Part shown: positions 38,610 to 47,314 of the stretch, piece by piece
How the letters are laid out: each line of letters begins with the position of its first letter
Position numbering within the stretch: position 1 is the stretch's first letter
Source of the DNA: Metabacillus mangrovi
GTDB taxonomy: Bacteria > Bacillota > Bacilli > Bacillales > Bacillaceae
DNA length: 53,114 bases
Assembly (NCBI RefSeq): GCF_009711125.1
Contig: NZ_WMIB01000026.1
Span: forward strand, 1-53,114
Reading direction: 5' to 3'
The notes under the pieces: generated by a model
Seen by the model: only the letters and a program-made list of their open reading frames with translations
Databases searched by the model: none
What the model was told of the DNA's origin: nothing
Position numbers and translations under genes: made by a program

Positions 38610-40091
38610 TTACCGTTTATTAAAATAGCCATACCCTTGTTTGTTTTTTGATACTTCAAGCTGCCCTTGCTCAAGGATGCTGTCTTTCACAACAGTTGTC
38701 TCGTCACCGTCAATGTTTAGAAGGAAGCTTGGTGCAAAGGATGACTTTTGATCCTCAAAGAATCCGCGGTTTGTGATGTAGCTTGTTACTACGAAATCAT
38801 CTCCGGATTTTTGCGGAACGGCATAGTGCGCATAGTTGAACGTTTTATCGTTCGGGTCCAGATCGTGGTGAAGAACAAGTCCTGTTTCGTTCAGCGGTTT
38901 GAATTTTCCGCTGAGGGAATTGGCCACATATCCGAGCATGAAGATGTCTTCATTATCTACACCGTCAATCGTCATTTTTGCACCGCGTGTATCGGTGAAG
39001 AGGTACCATTTACCGTCATGCTTGAAGATGTTCGGGCGTTCGATTTCATCCGTAACAGTGTTGGAAGTAAGCAGCGGCTTCATGACTTTTTTGAATGTGA
39101 AGTCATCATTGATCTCGATGATTCCCATTGCTCCGTTTGCAAGCTCAGCTGCCTGTTTTTTATCGCTGTTCAGAAGTCTTTCTTTTTCAGCTTTGAAATA
39201 AGAATTCTTTCCGCCGTAGTAGGCACGGTTAAAGAGAGATTTTTCGCCTTGGTAGCCTGTCTTGGTACCTGTATTGGCTTCGAATACCAAGTATTTCTTT
39301 CCTTTATCCTCAATATAGTGAGGGTCTCTCAACGTATGGTTATCTCCGGTTTGGAAACCGCCTTGGTCAATGAATTGCTGGATAGTTTGGTATTGCTGCC
39401 CGTCTCCGGCAAAAATGGATTTGTGGTCAGATACACCAGCAAGCTTCAGTTCAGTTGAGGATGGCTGGGACAGATTGACCTGAGCTGTTGTTAATGTTTG
39501 TTTCCCCATTTGGCGGTCAGAACGGTTTGTATAGAACAAACGCACATCGCCTTCTTCAGTCATAACCGCAGATCCGGACCAGTCCTGATCCTTGTATGGA
39601 AGATGCGGGTCATTTGGGTTTACGACATCGTTTTCGAACACTTTGCCGGCATTTTTCCAGGCTTCCATGGAGTTATCGCCTTTTTTCTTATAAAAAAGAT
39701 AGATAGACGTGTCATTTGCATCAGCGGGATCGCCTGCAAGACCGAACACAAGGTCATAGCCTTTATAATCGGCCACTGTGCCGTCCGCGTTCATTAGCGG
39801 CCAAGTGTCCCAAACATCAAGGAGAATTTTGTTGCCGTCTTTATCGAAGCCTGTTGCAGATTCAATGTTCTTTAGTTTGCTTGCATCGAAAGCAGGTACT
39901 GTGAAGCGTTCTTTGTCTTCAGCCAGCTGGCCGGGAATTTGGCTGATATCATAGCGGGTGATTTCACCCTGGCCATATTTTTTCTTGTGATTTTTGTACT
40001 CCTGGGCAAATGCCTGAGTACCGCCGCCAAGTAGGAGAGCAGAAGTAAGAGTCAAGACTGTTGTGCGCTTAAGGATGTTCTGAATGTTCAT
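38610..40091 (-). CDS. sacB: Levansucrase, second copy (GH68)
   Basis: 493 aa. Secreted enzyme that moves fructose from sucrose onto growing levan. Signal peptide MNIQNILKRTTVLTLTSALL, then cleavage after AQAFA or nearby. Catalytic residues: nucleophile D95 in LLDVWDTWPL, transition-state Asp in LRDPHYIEDKGKK, acid/base Glu in TVTDEIERPNIFKH. GRS/calcium-loop regions match B. subtilis SacB. Start ATG 40091 with ATGAGGACGATT ahead; the earlier ATG at 40103 belongs to that site. By eye it is about 80% identical to the upstream copy, with an extra C-terminal tail (KNKQGYGYFNKR). It has its own promoter and LacI-type operator. Confidence 0.94.
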   Translation of the reverse strand: MNIQNILKRTTVLTLTSALLLGGGTQAFAQEYKNHKKKYGQGEITRYDISQIPGQLAEDKERFTVPAFDASKLKNIESATGFDKDGNKILLDVWDTWPLMNADGTVADYKGYDLVFGLAGDPADANDTSIYLFYKKKGDNSMEAWKNAGKVFENDVVNPNDPHLPYKDQDWSGSAVMTEEGDVRLFYTNRSDRQMGKQTLTTAQVNLSQPSSTELKLAGVSDHKSIFAGDGQQYQTIQQFIDQGGFQTGDNHTLRDPHYIEDKGKKYLVFEANTGTKTGYQGEKSLFNRAYYGGKNSYFKAEKERLLNSDKKQAAELANGAMGIIEINDDFTFKKVMKPLLTSNTVTDEIERPNIFKHDGKWYLFTDTRGAKMTIDGVDNEDIFMLGYVANSLSGKFKPLNETGLVLHHDLDPNDKTFNYAHYAVPQKSGDDFVVTSYITNRGFFEDQKSSFAPSFLLNIDGDETTVVKDSILEQGQLEVSKNKQGYGYFNKR

Positions 40092-40178
40092 AATCGTCCT
40101 CATTTCGTAAAGTTTTTTTGGCTGCTGTGCATATGTAGATAAATGATAAAAAGTCAGTAAACAAGCAGCCGGGTGCTT

Positions 40179-40234
40179 TGTAGAACCGGTTCCACATGCA
40201 ATTACAGAATACGTGGATTACGGGAATGCGTCAA
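40179..40234 (-). promoter_or_regulatory. Promoter and LacI-type operator of levansucrase copy 2
   Basis: On the minus strand: -35 TTGACG (40234-40229), 17-bp spacer, -10 TATTCT (40211-40206), then the near-perfect palindrome TGTGGAACCGGTTCTACA (40196-40179) just past the start site. The CG-centred dyad is typical of LacI/ScrR-type repressors. Confidence 0.8.
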
Positions 40235-40239
40235 ACCCG

Positions 40240-40612
40240 CCGAAAGTACCTCATTCCCGGAAACGAAGCAGATGGGGAAAATCCTCTGCAACCAAAGTCA
40301 TGGGAAAAGAAAATCGGCAAGTCAGGACTTGGATGCGCTTTCCAGGATGCAGAAAGAAAGATGAAAAGGTTTTTCTGATTGCGCTATCAACTCAAGCTGC
40401 CAAGAATGTAAATCGCTTTCTTCTATTAAAATGCAGAAAGCCTTACATCAAACAGAGGGAATGTTTTGTTTTTTTACGGAAAGGTTACAGATGTGTTGGG
40501 TATATGAAGAGATGTGGGGCAAAAGATTGAATTGTGTTAATGGATTCTTTATTTGGGGGGAGGGGCTTCATGTTGCAGGAAAGGCGATACACCTTTTAAG
40601 ACTGCACACATA
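40240..40612. other. Region upstream of levansucrase copy 2, 373 bp, no gene
   Basis: Several short plus-strand frames overlap here without ribosome binding sites. A block near 40481-40520 (TTACAGATGT ... GAAGAGATG) resembles one at 42454-42490 upstream of copy 1, so the tandem duplication included flanking DNA. Confidence 0.45.
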
Positions 40613-40639
40613 TAAAAAAAGGCGGAGAAAATCTCCGCC
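40613..40639 (-). terminator. Terminator of levansucrase copy 1
   Basis: GGCGGAG pairs with CTCCGCC around AAAAT; on the minus strand TTTTTTT follows. Confidence 0.9.
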
Positions 40640-40647
40640 CTTTTCGT

Positions 40648-42108
40648 TTACTCTTCATCTTTAGATCGAACCTCGAGCTGGCCTTGTTCAAGGATGCTGT
40701 CCTTCACTACGGACGTTTTATCATCTTGAATGTTCAGCAGGAAGCTTGGTGCAAAGGTTGACTTGCGGTCTTCAAAGAATCCTCTGTTCGTCATGTAGCT
40801 CGTGATGACGAAATCATCTCCGGATTTTTGCGGAATTGCATAGTGAGCATAGTTGAATGTCACATCGTTTGGATCCAGATCATGGTGAAGCACAATTCCT
40901 GTTTCATTAAGTGGCTTAAATTTGCCGTTAAGGGAGTCGGCTACATAGCCAAGCATATAAATATCTTCTTTTTCAACACCGTCAATGGTCATTTTCGCAC
41001 CGCGGGTATCCGTGAACAGATACCATTTGCCTTCATGCTTGAAGATGTTCGGGCGCTCGATTTCATCTGTTACCGTGTTGGAGGTTACGAGCGGCTTTTC
41101 TGCTTTTTTAAACGTAAAGTCATCATTGATTTCGATGATTCCCATTGCGCCGTTCGCAAGCTCGGCTGTTTTTTTGTTTTCGCTGTTCATCAATTTTGCT
41201 TTTTCTTCTTCGTAGAAGGACTTGCTGCCTCCGTAATAGGCACGGTTAAAGAGGGATTCTTCGCCCTGGTAGCCCGTTTCTGTTCCTGTATTGGCTTCAA
41301 ACACAAGATACTTCTTGCCGTTCTCTTCAATATAGTGAGGGTCTCTTAACGTATGGTTGTCGCCTGATTCATTTCCTCCGGCTTCAACAAACTGGCTGAT
41401 GGTCTGATACAGCTCACCGTCACCGTCAAAGATGGATTTATGGTCAGAGACTCCGTCTACCTGAAGTTCTCCGGATTCCGGCTGGGACAGGTTCACCTGA
41501 GCTGTTGTCAGGGTCTGCTTGCCGGCTTCTCTGTCAGAGCGGTTTGTATAGAAAAGACGAAGCTCGCCTTCCTCTGTCATAACGGCAGAACCGGACCACT
41601 CCTGATCCTTATTTTTCAGGTGAGGATCGTTCGGGTTGATTTTGTCATTGGCGAAAACTTTCCCTGCATTTTTCCAGGCTTCGATGGATTCATCGCCTTT
41701 TTTCTTATAGAACATGTAAATGGACGTGTCGTTTGCATCTTTTGGATCTCCGGCAAGACCGAACACGATGTCATAGCCTTTATAGTCTGCTACTGTTCCG
41801 TCTGCATTGGCAAGCGGCCATGTGTCCCAGACATCCAGTTTGATTTTGTTGCCGTCTTTATCGTAGCCGGTTGCTGATGGAATGTTTTTAATAGTAGAAG
41901 CATCGAACTGCGGTACCGTATAGCGTTCTTTATCATTGGCGATCTGGCCCGGAATTTTCCCCATATCCTCGCGGGTAAGCTCTCCCTGGCCGTATGTTTT
42001 ATTCTGTTCTTTTGGCTCCTGTGCAAGGGCTTGTGCGCCGCCTCCAAGCAAGAGCGCGGAAGTCAGTGTGTATACAGTGGTTCTTTTAAGAAAAGTCTGG
42101 ATGTTCAT
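40648..42108 (-). CDS. sacB: Levansucrase, first copy (GH68)
   Basis: 486 aa with signal peptide MNIQTFLKRTTVYTLTSALL and likely cleavage after AQALA. All active-site landmarks are present: D95 in KLDVWDTWPL, LRDPHYIEENGKK, TVTDEIERPNIFKH, plus FNRAYYGGSKSF and ELANGAMGIIEINDDFT. It differs from copy 2 mainly in surface residues and in its short acidic end (VRSKDEE). Own promoter, operator and terminator make it a separate transcript; levB follows copy 2 only. Divergence at the surface with intact catalysis suggests both are functional, perhaps with different levan length or salt/pH optimum. Confidence 0.94.
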   Translation of the reverse strand: MNIQTFLKRTTVYTLTSALLLGGGAQALAQEPKEQNKTYGQGELTREDMGKIPGQIANDKERYTVPQFDASTIKNIPSATGYDKDGNKIKLDVWDTWPLANADGTVADYKGYDIVFGLAGDPKDANDTSIYMFYKKKGDESIEAWKNAGKVFANDKINPNDPHLKNKDQEWSGSAVMTEEGELRLFYTNRSDREAGKQTLTTAQVNLSQPESGELQVDGVSDHKSIFDGDGELYQTISQFVEAGGNESGDNHTLRDPHYIEENGKKYLVFEANTGTETGYQGEESLFNRAYYGGSKSFYEEEKAKLMNSENKKTAELANGAMGIIEINDDFTFKKAEKPLVTSNTVTDEIERPNIFKHEGKWYLFTDTRGAKMTIDGVEKEDIYMLGYVADSLNGKFKPLNETGIVLHHDLDPNDVTFNYAHYAIPQKSGDDFVITSYMTNRGFFEDRKSTFAPSFLLNIQDDKTSVVKDSILEQGQLEVRSKDEE

Positions 42109-42186
42109 AAATCGTCCTCATTTCTAAAAGATTTTATGATGAGTTCCGGGTTCTGGCTAATGACAATCACCTGCCGGCTGGCGAAT

Positions 42187-42242
42187 TGCAGAACCGGTTC
42201 CGCATGCAGTTACAGAATACGGGGTATGCGTCCCGGCGTCAA
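42187..42242 (-). promoter_or_regulatory. Promoter and LacI-type operator of levansucrase copy 1
   Basis: Minus strand: -35 TTGACG (42242-42237), 17-bp spacer, -10 TATTCT (42219-42214), operator TGCGGAACCGGTTCTGCA (42204-42187). Hexamers, spacer length and operator placement match copy 2, while the spacer bases differ. Confidence 0.82.
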
Positions 42243-42531
42243 AAAGGATAAAAGACACCGGAAACATAAAAAAGCAGCTTTATAATTCTATATACCTAAT
42301 AGTAAAGAACTATTTAACAGTTACGGAATGTAAACCGGCAGTGCTCTTATGTAATCGTTTTTGCTGTTTTCTCTGAACGCGCTATCAGCGCTGGGATGCA
42401 TGCAGGAAAGGGAGGAAGGGACGTGAAGCCTGCCCCTTCTTTGACTTTTACAGGATGATTACAGATGTTTAAGCGGGATGAAAAGAGATGGTTCAAAGGT
42501 TTCGAAAGCCATAACATTCGTTATAAAGCAT

Positions 42532-42633
42532 TTAATCCGAGAGGATGGAAAGAATCATCACGATGCTCAGAACCCCGGCAGTAAACGCTGCAGCGACTCT
42601 TCCGTCGAGATAAAATTTTTTTGTATTCCTCAT
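42532..42633 (-). CDS. Possible 33-aa membrane peptide
   Basis: Frame MRNTKKFYLDGRVAAAFTAG followed by VLSIVMILSILSD and stop. A basic start then one hydrophobic helix. GAGAGGAGACCAGTGAA gives a strong ribosome binding site seven bases ahead of the ATG. No homologue recalled; the ribosome binding site and the membrane pattern are the support. It lies between sacB copy 1 and the divergent topB. Confidence 0.45.
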   Translation of the reverse strand: MRNTKKFYLDGRVAAAFTAGVLSIVMILSILSD

Positions 42634-42794
42634 TTCACTGGTCTCCTCTCTACACTGTCTTTTATACCGCTTCTTCCCTTATTCTGTAAAAACTGAACCT
42701 CTTTGTGGTGGAAAAAAGCAGCGGAACGTGAGAAAATAAAAAGAGAAACATTTGTTTGCCTCACTATACAAAGACCGATAAGGAGAGAATCAGA

Positions 42795-44909
42795 TTGATC
42801 GTCATATTGGCTGAGAAACCGGATCAGGGGAAACTGCTGTCAGCTCCCTTTCCTTCTGTTAAAAAAGAGGGGCATATTGAGATAAAAGCATGCGGGCAGT
42901 TTCCGGAGGGAGCCGTTATCACTTGGGCGATCGGCCACCTCGTTGAGCTGAAGAATCCGCACGAATATGATTACTCATGGAAAAAATGGTCTCTGGATAA
43001 GCTGCCGATTATTCCGGAGCGTTTTGAATATAAGGTATCCAAGGGCAAGGCACAGCAGTACCGGATCGTGCGCAAGCTGTTAAATGAGGCATCGGAAATC
43101 ATCATCGGTACGGATGCAGCAAGGGAAGGGGAGAACATTGCCCGGCTTCTCATCAGGATGGCGGGAGCCTCCCGAAAGCCGATCCGCCGTCTCTGGCTTT
43201 CCTCCTATACGGATCAGGCCGTACGGAAAGGCTTTGCGAGTCTGAAGGATGGAAGAGTGAGTGAACCGCTCTTTTATGAAGCGCAGGCCAGGCAGATAGG
43301 GGACTGGCTCGTAGGCATGAACGCAAGCCGGCTGTATACCCTCCTTCTTCAGCAGAAGGGAATCAGGGAAAATTTCAGTGTCGGCCGTGTTCAGACACCG
43401 GTTCTGAAGCTTATATATGACCGTCAGAAGGAAATTGAACAGTTCAAGCCGGAGCCGTTTGTAGAGCTTGAAGGGGAATTTACTGTGAAGAACGGTACGT
43501 ATAAAGGCAAGCATCCGAAAAAGTATAAAACAGAAGAAGAGCTGCAGAAGGCGGTCAGTCCGGATATCACGCCGGGCAAAAACCGCTATGATGCGGCGGT
43601 AAAAGAGGTGGCCGTTCAGGAGAAGCGGCTGAAGCCCCCGATGCTGCACAGCTTGTCAACGCTTCAGGCCAATCTCAACAGGCGGATGAAAATGAACCCG
43701 ACTGCTGTATTGAAAATTGTCCAGAAGCTTTATGAGAAGGGGTTTGTTTCTTATCCGCGTACGGACAGCCAGCACATTACAGAAGAGGAATTCTCTTATC
43801 TGAAGGGAAACCTGGCAGGCTATCAAAAAACATTTTCACTGGATTTTACCCCTAAATCTCTTTTTCCTTCCAAAAGATTCGTAGATTCCAGCAAAGTGAA
43901 AGACCACTATGCGATTGTTCCAACAGAAAAACTCGTGACACCTGCTAAATTTGCATCTTTTTCCCCGCAGGAAAAGACGGTCTATGATGAAATCGCCAAG
44001 AGCGTTCTGAAAATGTTCATGGACGATCATGTATATGATGAAACGGTGATCACAACAGCGATCGGGAAGGTGGATTTTCTGACAAAGGGGAAAACCGTCA
44101 AAACAGCCGGCTGGAAATCCCTTGAGAACAGCCGCAGTGAGAAAGAGGAAGGGGAGAACCCGCTTCCGGCCGTTTCACAGCAGGAACACGCTGCTGCTGT
44201 CCTGGCTGTAAAAGAGGGGATGACCCAGCCTCCGAAGCCGTATACACCCGGCCAGCTGATCACGTTAATGAAAACAGCCGGCAAGCATATAGAGGATAAA
44301 GAAATGAAGGAAGCCTTGAATGCAGCGGAAGGCCTGGGGACGGAAGCGACGAGAGCGGGCATCATTGATACGCTGACTCTCAGGGAATTCATCGAAATCA
44401 GCAAAAACAGTGTGTTCGTTACGCCTAAAGGGTGTATTCTGTGCGAGGCTGTGGAGGGAACCCTTCTTTCAAAGCCTGAGATGACCGCTAAGTGGGAGAC
44501 GTTCCTGAAAGAAATCGGTTCGGGGAACAAATCGAAGGATGTCTTTATCGAAAATGCCGGAAAGCTCTGCATGGCTCTGATGGACCAGGCAAAAGCAGAT
44601 GTCGGGAAGCTTGAGGTGAACGGGAAATTTGAGCCGCAGGTGCATGAAGGCGCCATCTGCAAATGCCCGGTCTGCAAGGAAGGCAATATTCTGGACCGCA
44701 GAACGTATTACGGATGCTCCGGTTATATGGAAGGCTGCAAGCAGTCCTTCAGCAAAAAAATCCTGAATAAATCCATCAGTCCCGCTCAGATTAAACTGCT
44801 GTGCGAGAAGGGGAAAACGAGAAAGATCAAGGGGTTTAAAGGAAAGAAAAATCCGTTTGATGCGTATCTTGTGCTGAATGGCGGGAAAATAGAATTTTCG
44901 TTTAAATAG
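42795..44909 (+). CDS. topB: DNA topoisomerase III (type IA)
   Basis: 704 aa. Toprim domain at the start (VILAEKPDQGKLL, Glu of the catalytic site; then GTDAAREGENIARLLIRMAG near 107 with the DxxxE metal motif), central gate domain, catalytic Tyr in FVSYPRTDSQHI (near 321) and C-terminal one-zinc-ribbon-like module CKCPVCKEGNIL ... YGCSGYMEGCKQ. Relaxes and decatenates negatively supercoiled DNA. TTG at 42795 is chosen because AAGGAGAGAATCAGA precedes it and MIVILAEKP is the family's true N-terminus. Monocistronic. Length close to B. subtilis TopB. Confidence 0.92.
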   Translation: MIVILAEKPDQGKLLSAPFPSVKKEGHIEIKACGQFPEGAVITWAIGHLVELKNPHEYDYSWKKWSLDKLPIIPERFEYKVSKGKAQQYRIVRKLLNEASEIIIGTDAAREGENIARLLIRMAGASRKPIRRLWLSSYTDQAVRKGFASLKDGRVSEPLFYEAQARQIGDWLVGMNASRLYTLLLQQKGIRENFSVGRVQTPVLKLIYDRQKEIEQFKPEPFVELEGEFTVKNGTYKGKHPKKYKTEEELQKAVSPDITPGKNRYDAAVKEVAVQEKRLKPPMLHSLSTLQANLNRRMKMNPTAVLKIVQKLYEKGFVSYPRTDSQHITEEEFSYLKGNLAGYQKTFSLDFTPKSLFPSKRFVDSSKVKDHYAIVPTEKLVTPAKFASFSPQEKTVYDEIAKSVLKMFMDDHVYDETVITTAIGKVDFLTKGKTVKTAGWKSLENSRSEKEEGENPLPAVSQQEHAAAVLAVKEGMTQPPKPYTPGQLITLMKTAGKHIEDKEMKEALNAAEGLGTEATRAGIIDTLTLREFIEISKNSVFVTPKGCILCEAVEGTLLSKPEMTAKWETFLKEIGSGNKSKDVFIENAGKLCMALMDQAKADVGKLEVNGKFEPQVHEGAICKCPVCKEGNILDRRTYYGCSGYMEGCKQSFSKKILNKSISPAQIKLLCEKGKTRKIKGFKGKKNPFDAYLVLNGGKIEFSFK

Positions 44910-44921
44910 CCAAAAAAAATA

Positions 44922-44951
44922 GGCGGATGGTGCTTGCTGTCCGTCTTTGTA
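44922..44951 (+). terminator. Probable terminator after topB
   Basis: AGGCGGA pairs with TCCGTCT around a 12-base loop, then TTGTATT. Weak. Confidence 0.5.
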
Positions 44952-45137
44952 TTGGAAATTTTCAAGCCAACGTGCGAAAATAGTAATAAGGAAAAAAGAA
45001 AGAAAAAGGCTTTTAATTGTCGAAATATTTAGAGATAATTATAGGACTTAAGGATGGAATCAGGACGATGAAGTTTAGCTGAGCAATAAATAGATGCCCC
45101 GTTAGATGCTGTTATCTCTCACTTTTAGGAGGAAACT

Positions 45138-46100
45138 ATGGATTATTTGGAAACCATTCACCCTGAGCTTGGCAGAGTAGTAGATAATATTGAAAAGGTT
45201 ATGGCGGGAAAACGTGAGGCGGCTGTCCTGTGCTTAACTGCCCTCCTCGCAAAAGGCCACGTCCTTTTGGAGGATGTTCCCGGAGTAGGGAAAACCATGC
45301 TTGTCCGTTCCATTGCAAAATCACTCGGTGCCGATTTCAGGCGGATCCAGTTTACCCCGGACCTGCTCCCATCGGACGTCACAGGCATCTCCATCTATAA
45401 TCCCCAGAGGCTGGAGTTTGAGTACCGTCCCGGTCCGATTATGGGGAACATTGTCCTGGCTGATGAAATCAACCGTACCTCCCCGAAAACACAATCCTCC
45501 CTTCTCGAAGCAATGGAGGAAGGCAGCGTGACGATCGACGGGGTAACGAGGCAGCTTGAACAGCCTTTTTTCGTGCTCGCCACCCAGAATCCGATCGAAT
45601 ATGAAGGTACCTATCCGCTGCCGGAAGCACAGCTTGACCGCTTTCTCTTTAAAATCAAGATGGGCTATCCGTCTCCTAAAGAAGAACTGCTCGTTTTAAA
45701 CCGGGCGGACGGAGAAGCACCCATCACCCATATCGAATCTGTTATTTCCAAGGAAGATTTAATAGGGCTGCAGAACGAGATGGAACAGGTATACATGGAT
45801 GATACAGTAAAGCGGTACATCATCGATGTTGTGACAAAAACACGCAATCATCCGTCTGTCTATCTCGGCGCAAGCCCCCGCGGGTCTGTCAGCCTGATGA
45901 AGGCGGCCAAAGCCTTTGCGTTCTTATCCGGTAGAGATTACGTGATTCCGGATGATGTGCAGTATCTGGCTTCCTTCGCCTTGCCGCACCGCATGATTTT
46001 AAAATCCGAAGCCCGCTATGAAGGCCATTCGGCAATGGACATTGTCGAGGAAATCATCAGCAGGACCCCGGTGCCTGTTAAGAGGTCGATGACGCCTTGA
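45138..46100 (+). CDS. yeaC: MoxR-type AAA+ ATPase (YeaC)
   Basis: 320 aa. Walker A GVGKTMLV (near 50), Walker B ILADEINRTSPKTQSSLLEA (near 107), sensor 1 ATQNPIEYEGTYPLPEAQLD (near 152) and arginine finger region RFLFKIKMGYP. MoxR ATPases act with DUF58 and VWA/transglutaminase partners as chaperones for membrane or secreted enzyme maturation. Its place in yeaC-yeaD-yebA-guaA matches B. subtilis. The ribosome binding site is TTAGGAGGAAACT. It overlaps the DUF58 gene by 4 bp. Confidence 0.9.
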   Translation: MDYLETIHPELGRVVDNIEKVMAGKREAAVLCLTALLAKGHVLLEDVPGVGKTMLVRSIAKSLGADFRRIQFTPDLLPSDVTGISIYNPQRLEFEYRPGPIMGNIVLADEINRTSPKTQSSLLEAMEEGSVTIDGVTRQLEQPFFVLATQNPIEYEGTYPLPEAQLDRFLFKIKMGYPSPKEELLVLNRADGEAPITHIESVISKEDLIGLQNEMEQVYMDDTVKRYIIDVVTKTRNHPSVYLGASPRGSVSLMKAAKAFAFLSGRDYVIPDDVQYLASFALPHRMILKSEARYEGHSAMDIVEEIISRTPVPVKRSMTP

Positions 46101-47314
46101 AGGAAATGGTGAAAAGCCTGAAGCTCATCTGGAAGCTGATCCTTCTTTTGACCCTGACGGCACTTGCATTTTGCTATGCGATGTTTCAAGGAGGCTTTGT
46201 CAGCTGGTTTCTCTTTTACGCCTTCCTGCCGTTTGCTGTTTACTCGGTCCTGCTTGCCGTCTATCCGCTGCAAAGCTTTGAGGCGAGCCGTGCAATCAGC
46301 CAGGATCAGCTTGCACCCGGGGATGTATTAAAGGGAGAAATAACGTTAACCCGGAATTTCCCCTTCCCGCTCATTTATTTAATTGCCGAAGAATGCCTCC
46401 CTGAAGGACTGAAGCAGACGGCCGCCGATCTCCCGGCAAGAAAGTGGTTCTTTGCCGGTTTCCGGCGGGAAGCTGTTTTTTCCTACACCATCCAATCAAT
46501 GAGGCGGGGAGAGCATCACTTCACAAAAATCCGGCTTAAAACCGGTGATTTTCTGGGGCTCTTTGAAAAAGAAACGCTTCTTCACACGGAAAAAACCGTG
46601 CTGATTTATCCGCTCACCTATCCGCTCACCTGGAAAAATTCAAAACTGCATTATGAGCAGGGACCCAACAGCTCTTCCCAGCGATACATCAAGGACACTT
46701 CCATGACCTCAGGGGTCAGGGAATATGAACCCGGAGACCGGATGTCCTGGATTGACTGGAAGGCGACTGCTAAGCGGGACACCTTTATGACAAAAGAATT
46801 TGAGCAGACACGGGCTCATGAAACTACGATCATCATGGACCAGCATCCATCGGAAGCCTTTGAGGAAATGGTTTCATTCACTGCTTCACTCGCTAAAGCA
46901 CTCGTGAAATCGGGGACTCCGCTCGGCTTTGTGATGCTTGGCAAGGAGCTCGATTTCACGCCTGTCCAGCCGGGAGACAAGCATCTTCTGGGCATCTTCC
47001 GCAAGCTTGCCAAGGTCCAGCCTGAAGCGGGCGCTCATTCTCTCAGCCAGTGGGAGGAGCGGATGGCGAGCCAGGGAGGCTACCGGTCCACTCAGCTGTT
47101 TATCGTATCCGCGTTGACGCTTGAGCTTGTCCGGAAGCTGGAATACCGGGCCGTCCATGGGAATATGGAACTTTATTTTATCCGCCGCAAAGGTGAAGCC
47201 CTCTCCCAGGAAGAAGAGGTGCTGCTCGACCGGCTCAATAAGAGGGGCATCCCGTCCGAAGCCGTTTCGGAAGATCGCTTTAAGCAGCCTTTAAAAGAGG
47301 TGAAAAATCTATGA
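46097..47314 (+). CDS. yeaD: DUF58 protein (YeaD), partner of the MoxR ATPase
   Basis: 405 aa. Two N-terminal membrane helices (about 12-55), a beta domain with the DUF11-like stretch, and the DUF58 signature near 209: YEPGDRMSWIDWKATAKRDT, followed by a von Willebrand A-like region. Function is undefined; it works with the MoxR ATPase and the transglutaminase-like protein. TTG start at 46097 in the TTGA overlap with yeaC; ATG 46106 is possible. It overlaps yebA by 4 bp (ATGA). Confidence 0.9.
   Translation: MKEMVKSLKLIWKLILLLTLTALAFCYAMFQGGFVSWFLFYAFLPFAVYSVLLAVYPLQSFEASRAISQDQLAPGDVLKGEITLTRNFPFPLIYLIAEECLPEGLKQTAADLPARKWFFAGFRREAVFSYTIQSMRRGEHHFTKIRLKTGDFLGLFEKETLLHTEKTVLIYPLTYPLTWKNSKLHYEQGPNSSSQRYIKDTSMTSGVREYEPGDRMSWIDWKATAKRDTFMTKEFEQTRAHETTIIMDQHPSEAFEEMVSFTASLAKALVKSGTPLGFVMLGKELDFTPVQPGDKHLLGIFRKLAKVQPEAGAHSLSQWEERMASQGGYRSTQLFIVSALTLELVRKLEYRAVHGNMELYFIRRKGEALSQEEEVLLDRLNKRGIPSEAVSEDRFKQPLKEVKNL

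Noticed and set aside
40092-40178. SacY-type RAT antiterminator in the levansucrase leader
   Set aside because: The only stem (GGCTGCT/AGCAGCC) has a 40-base loop and is followed by A, not T; it does not match RAT.
40173-40664. Four overlapping short plus-strand frames upstream of levansucrase copy 2
   Set aside because: They cover the promoter, operator and terminator of the minus-strand genes and have no ribosome binding sites.
42478-42696. 72-aa plus-strand frame upstream of topB
   Set aside because: No ribosome binding site, poor composition, and it overlaps the better-supported minus-strand peptide.
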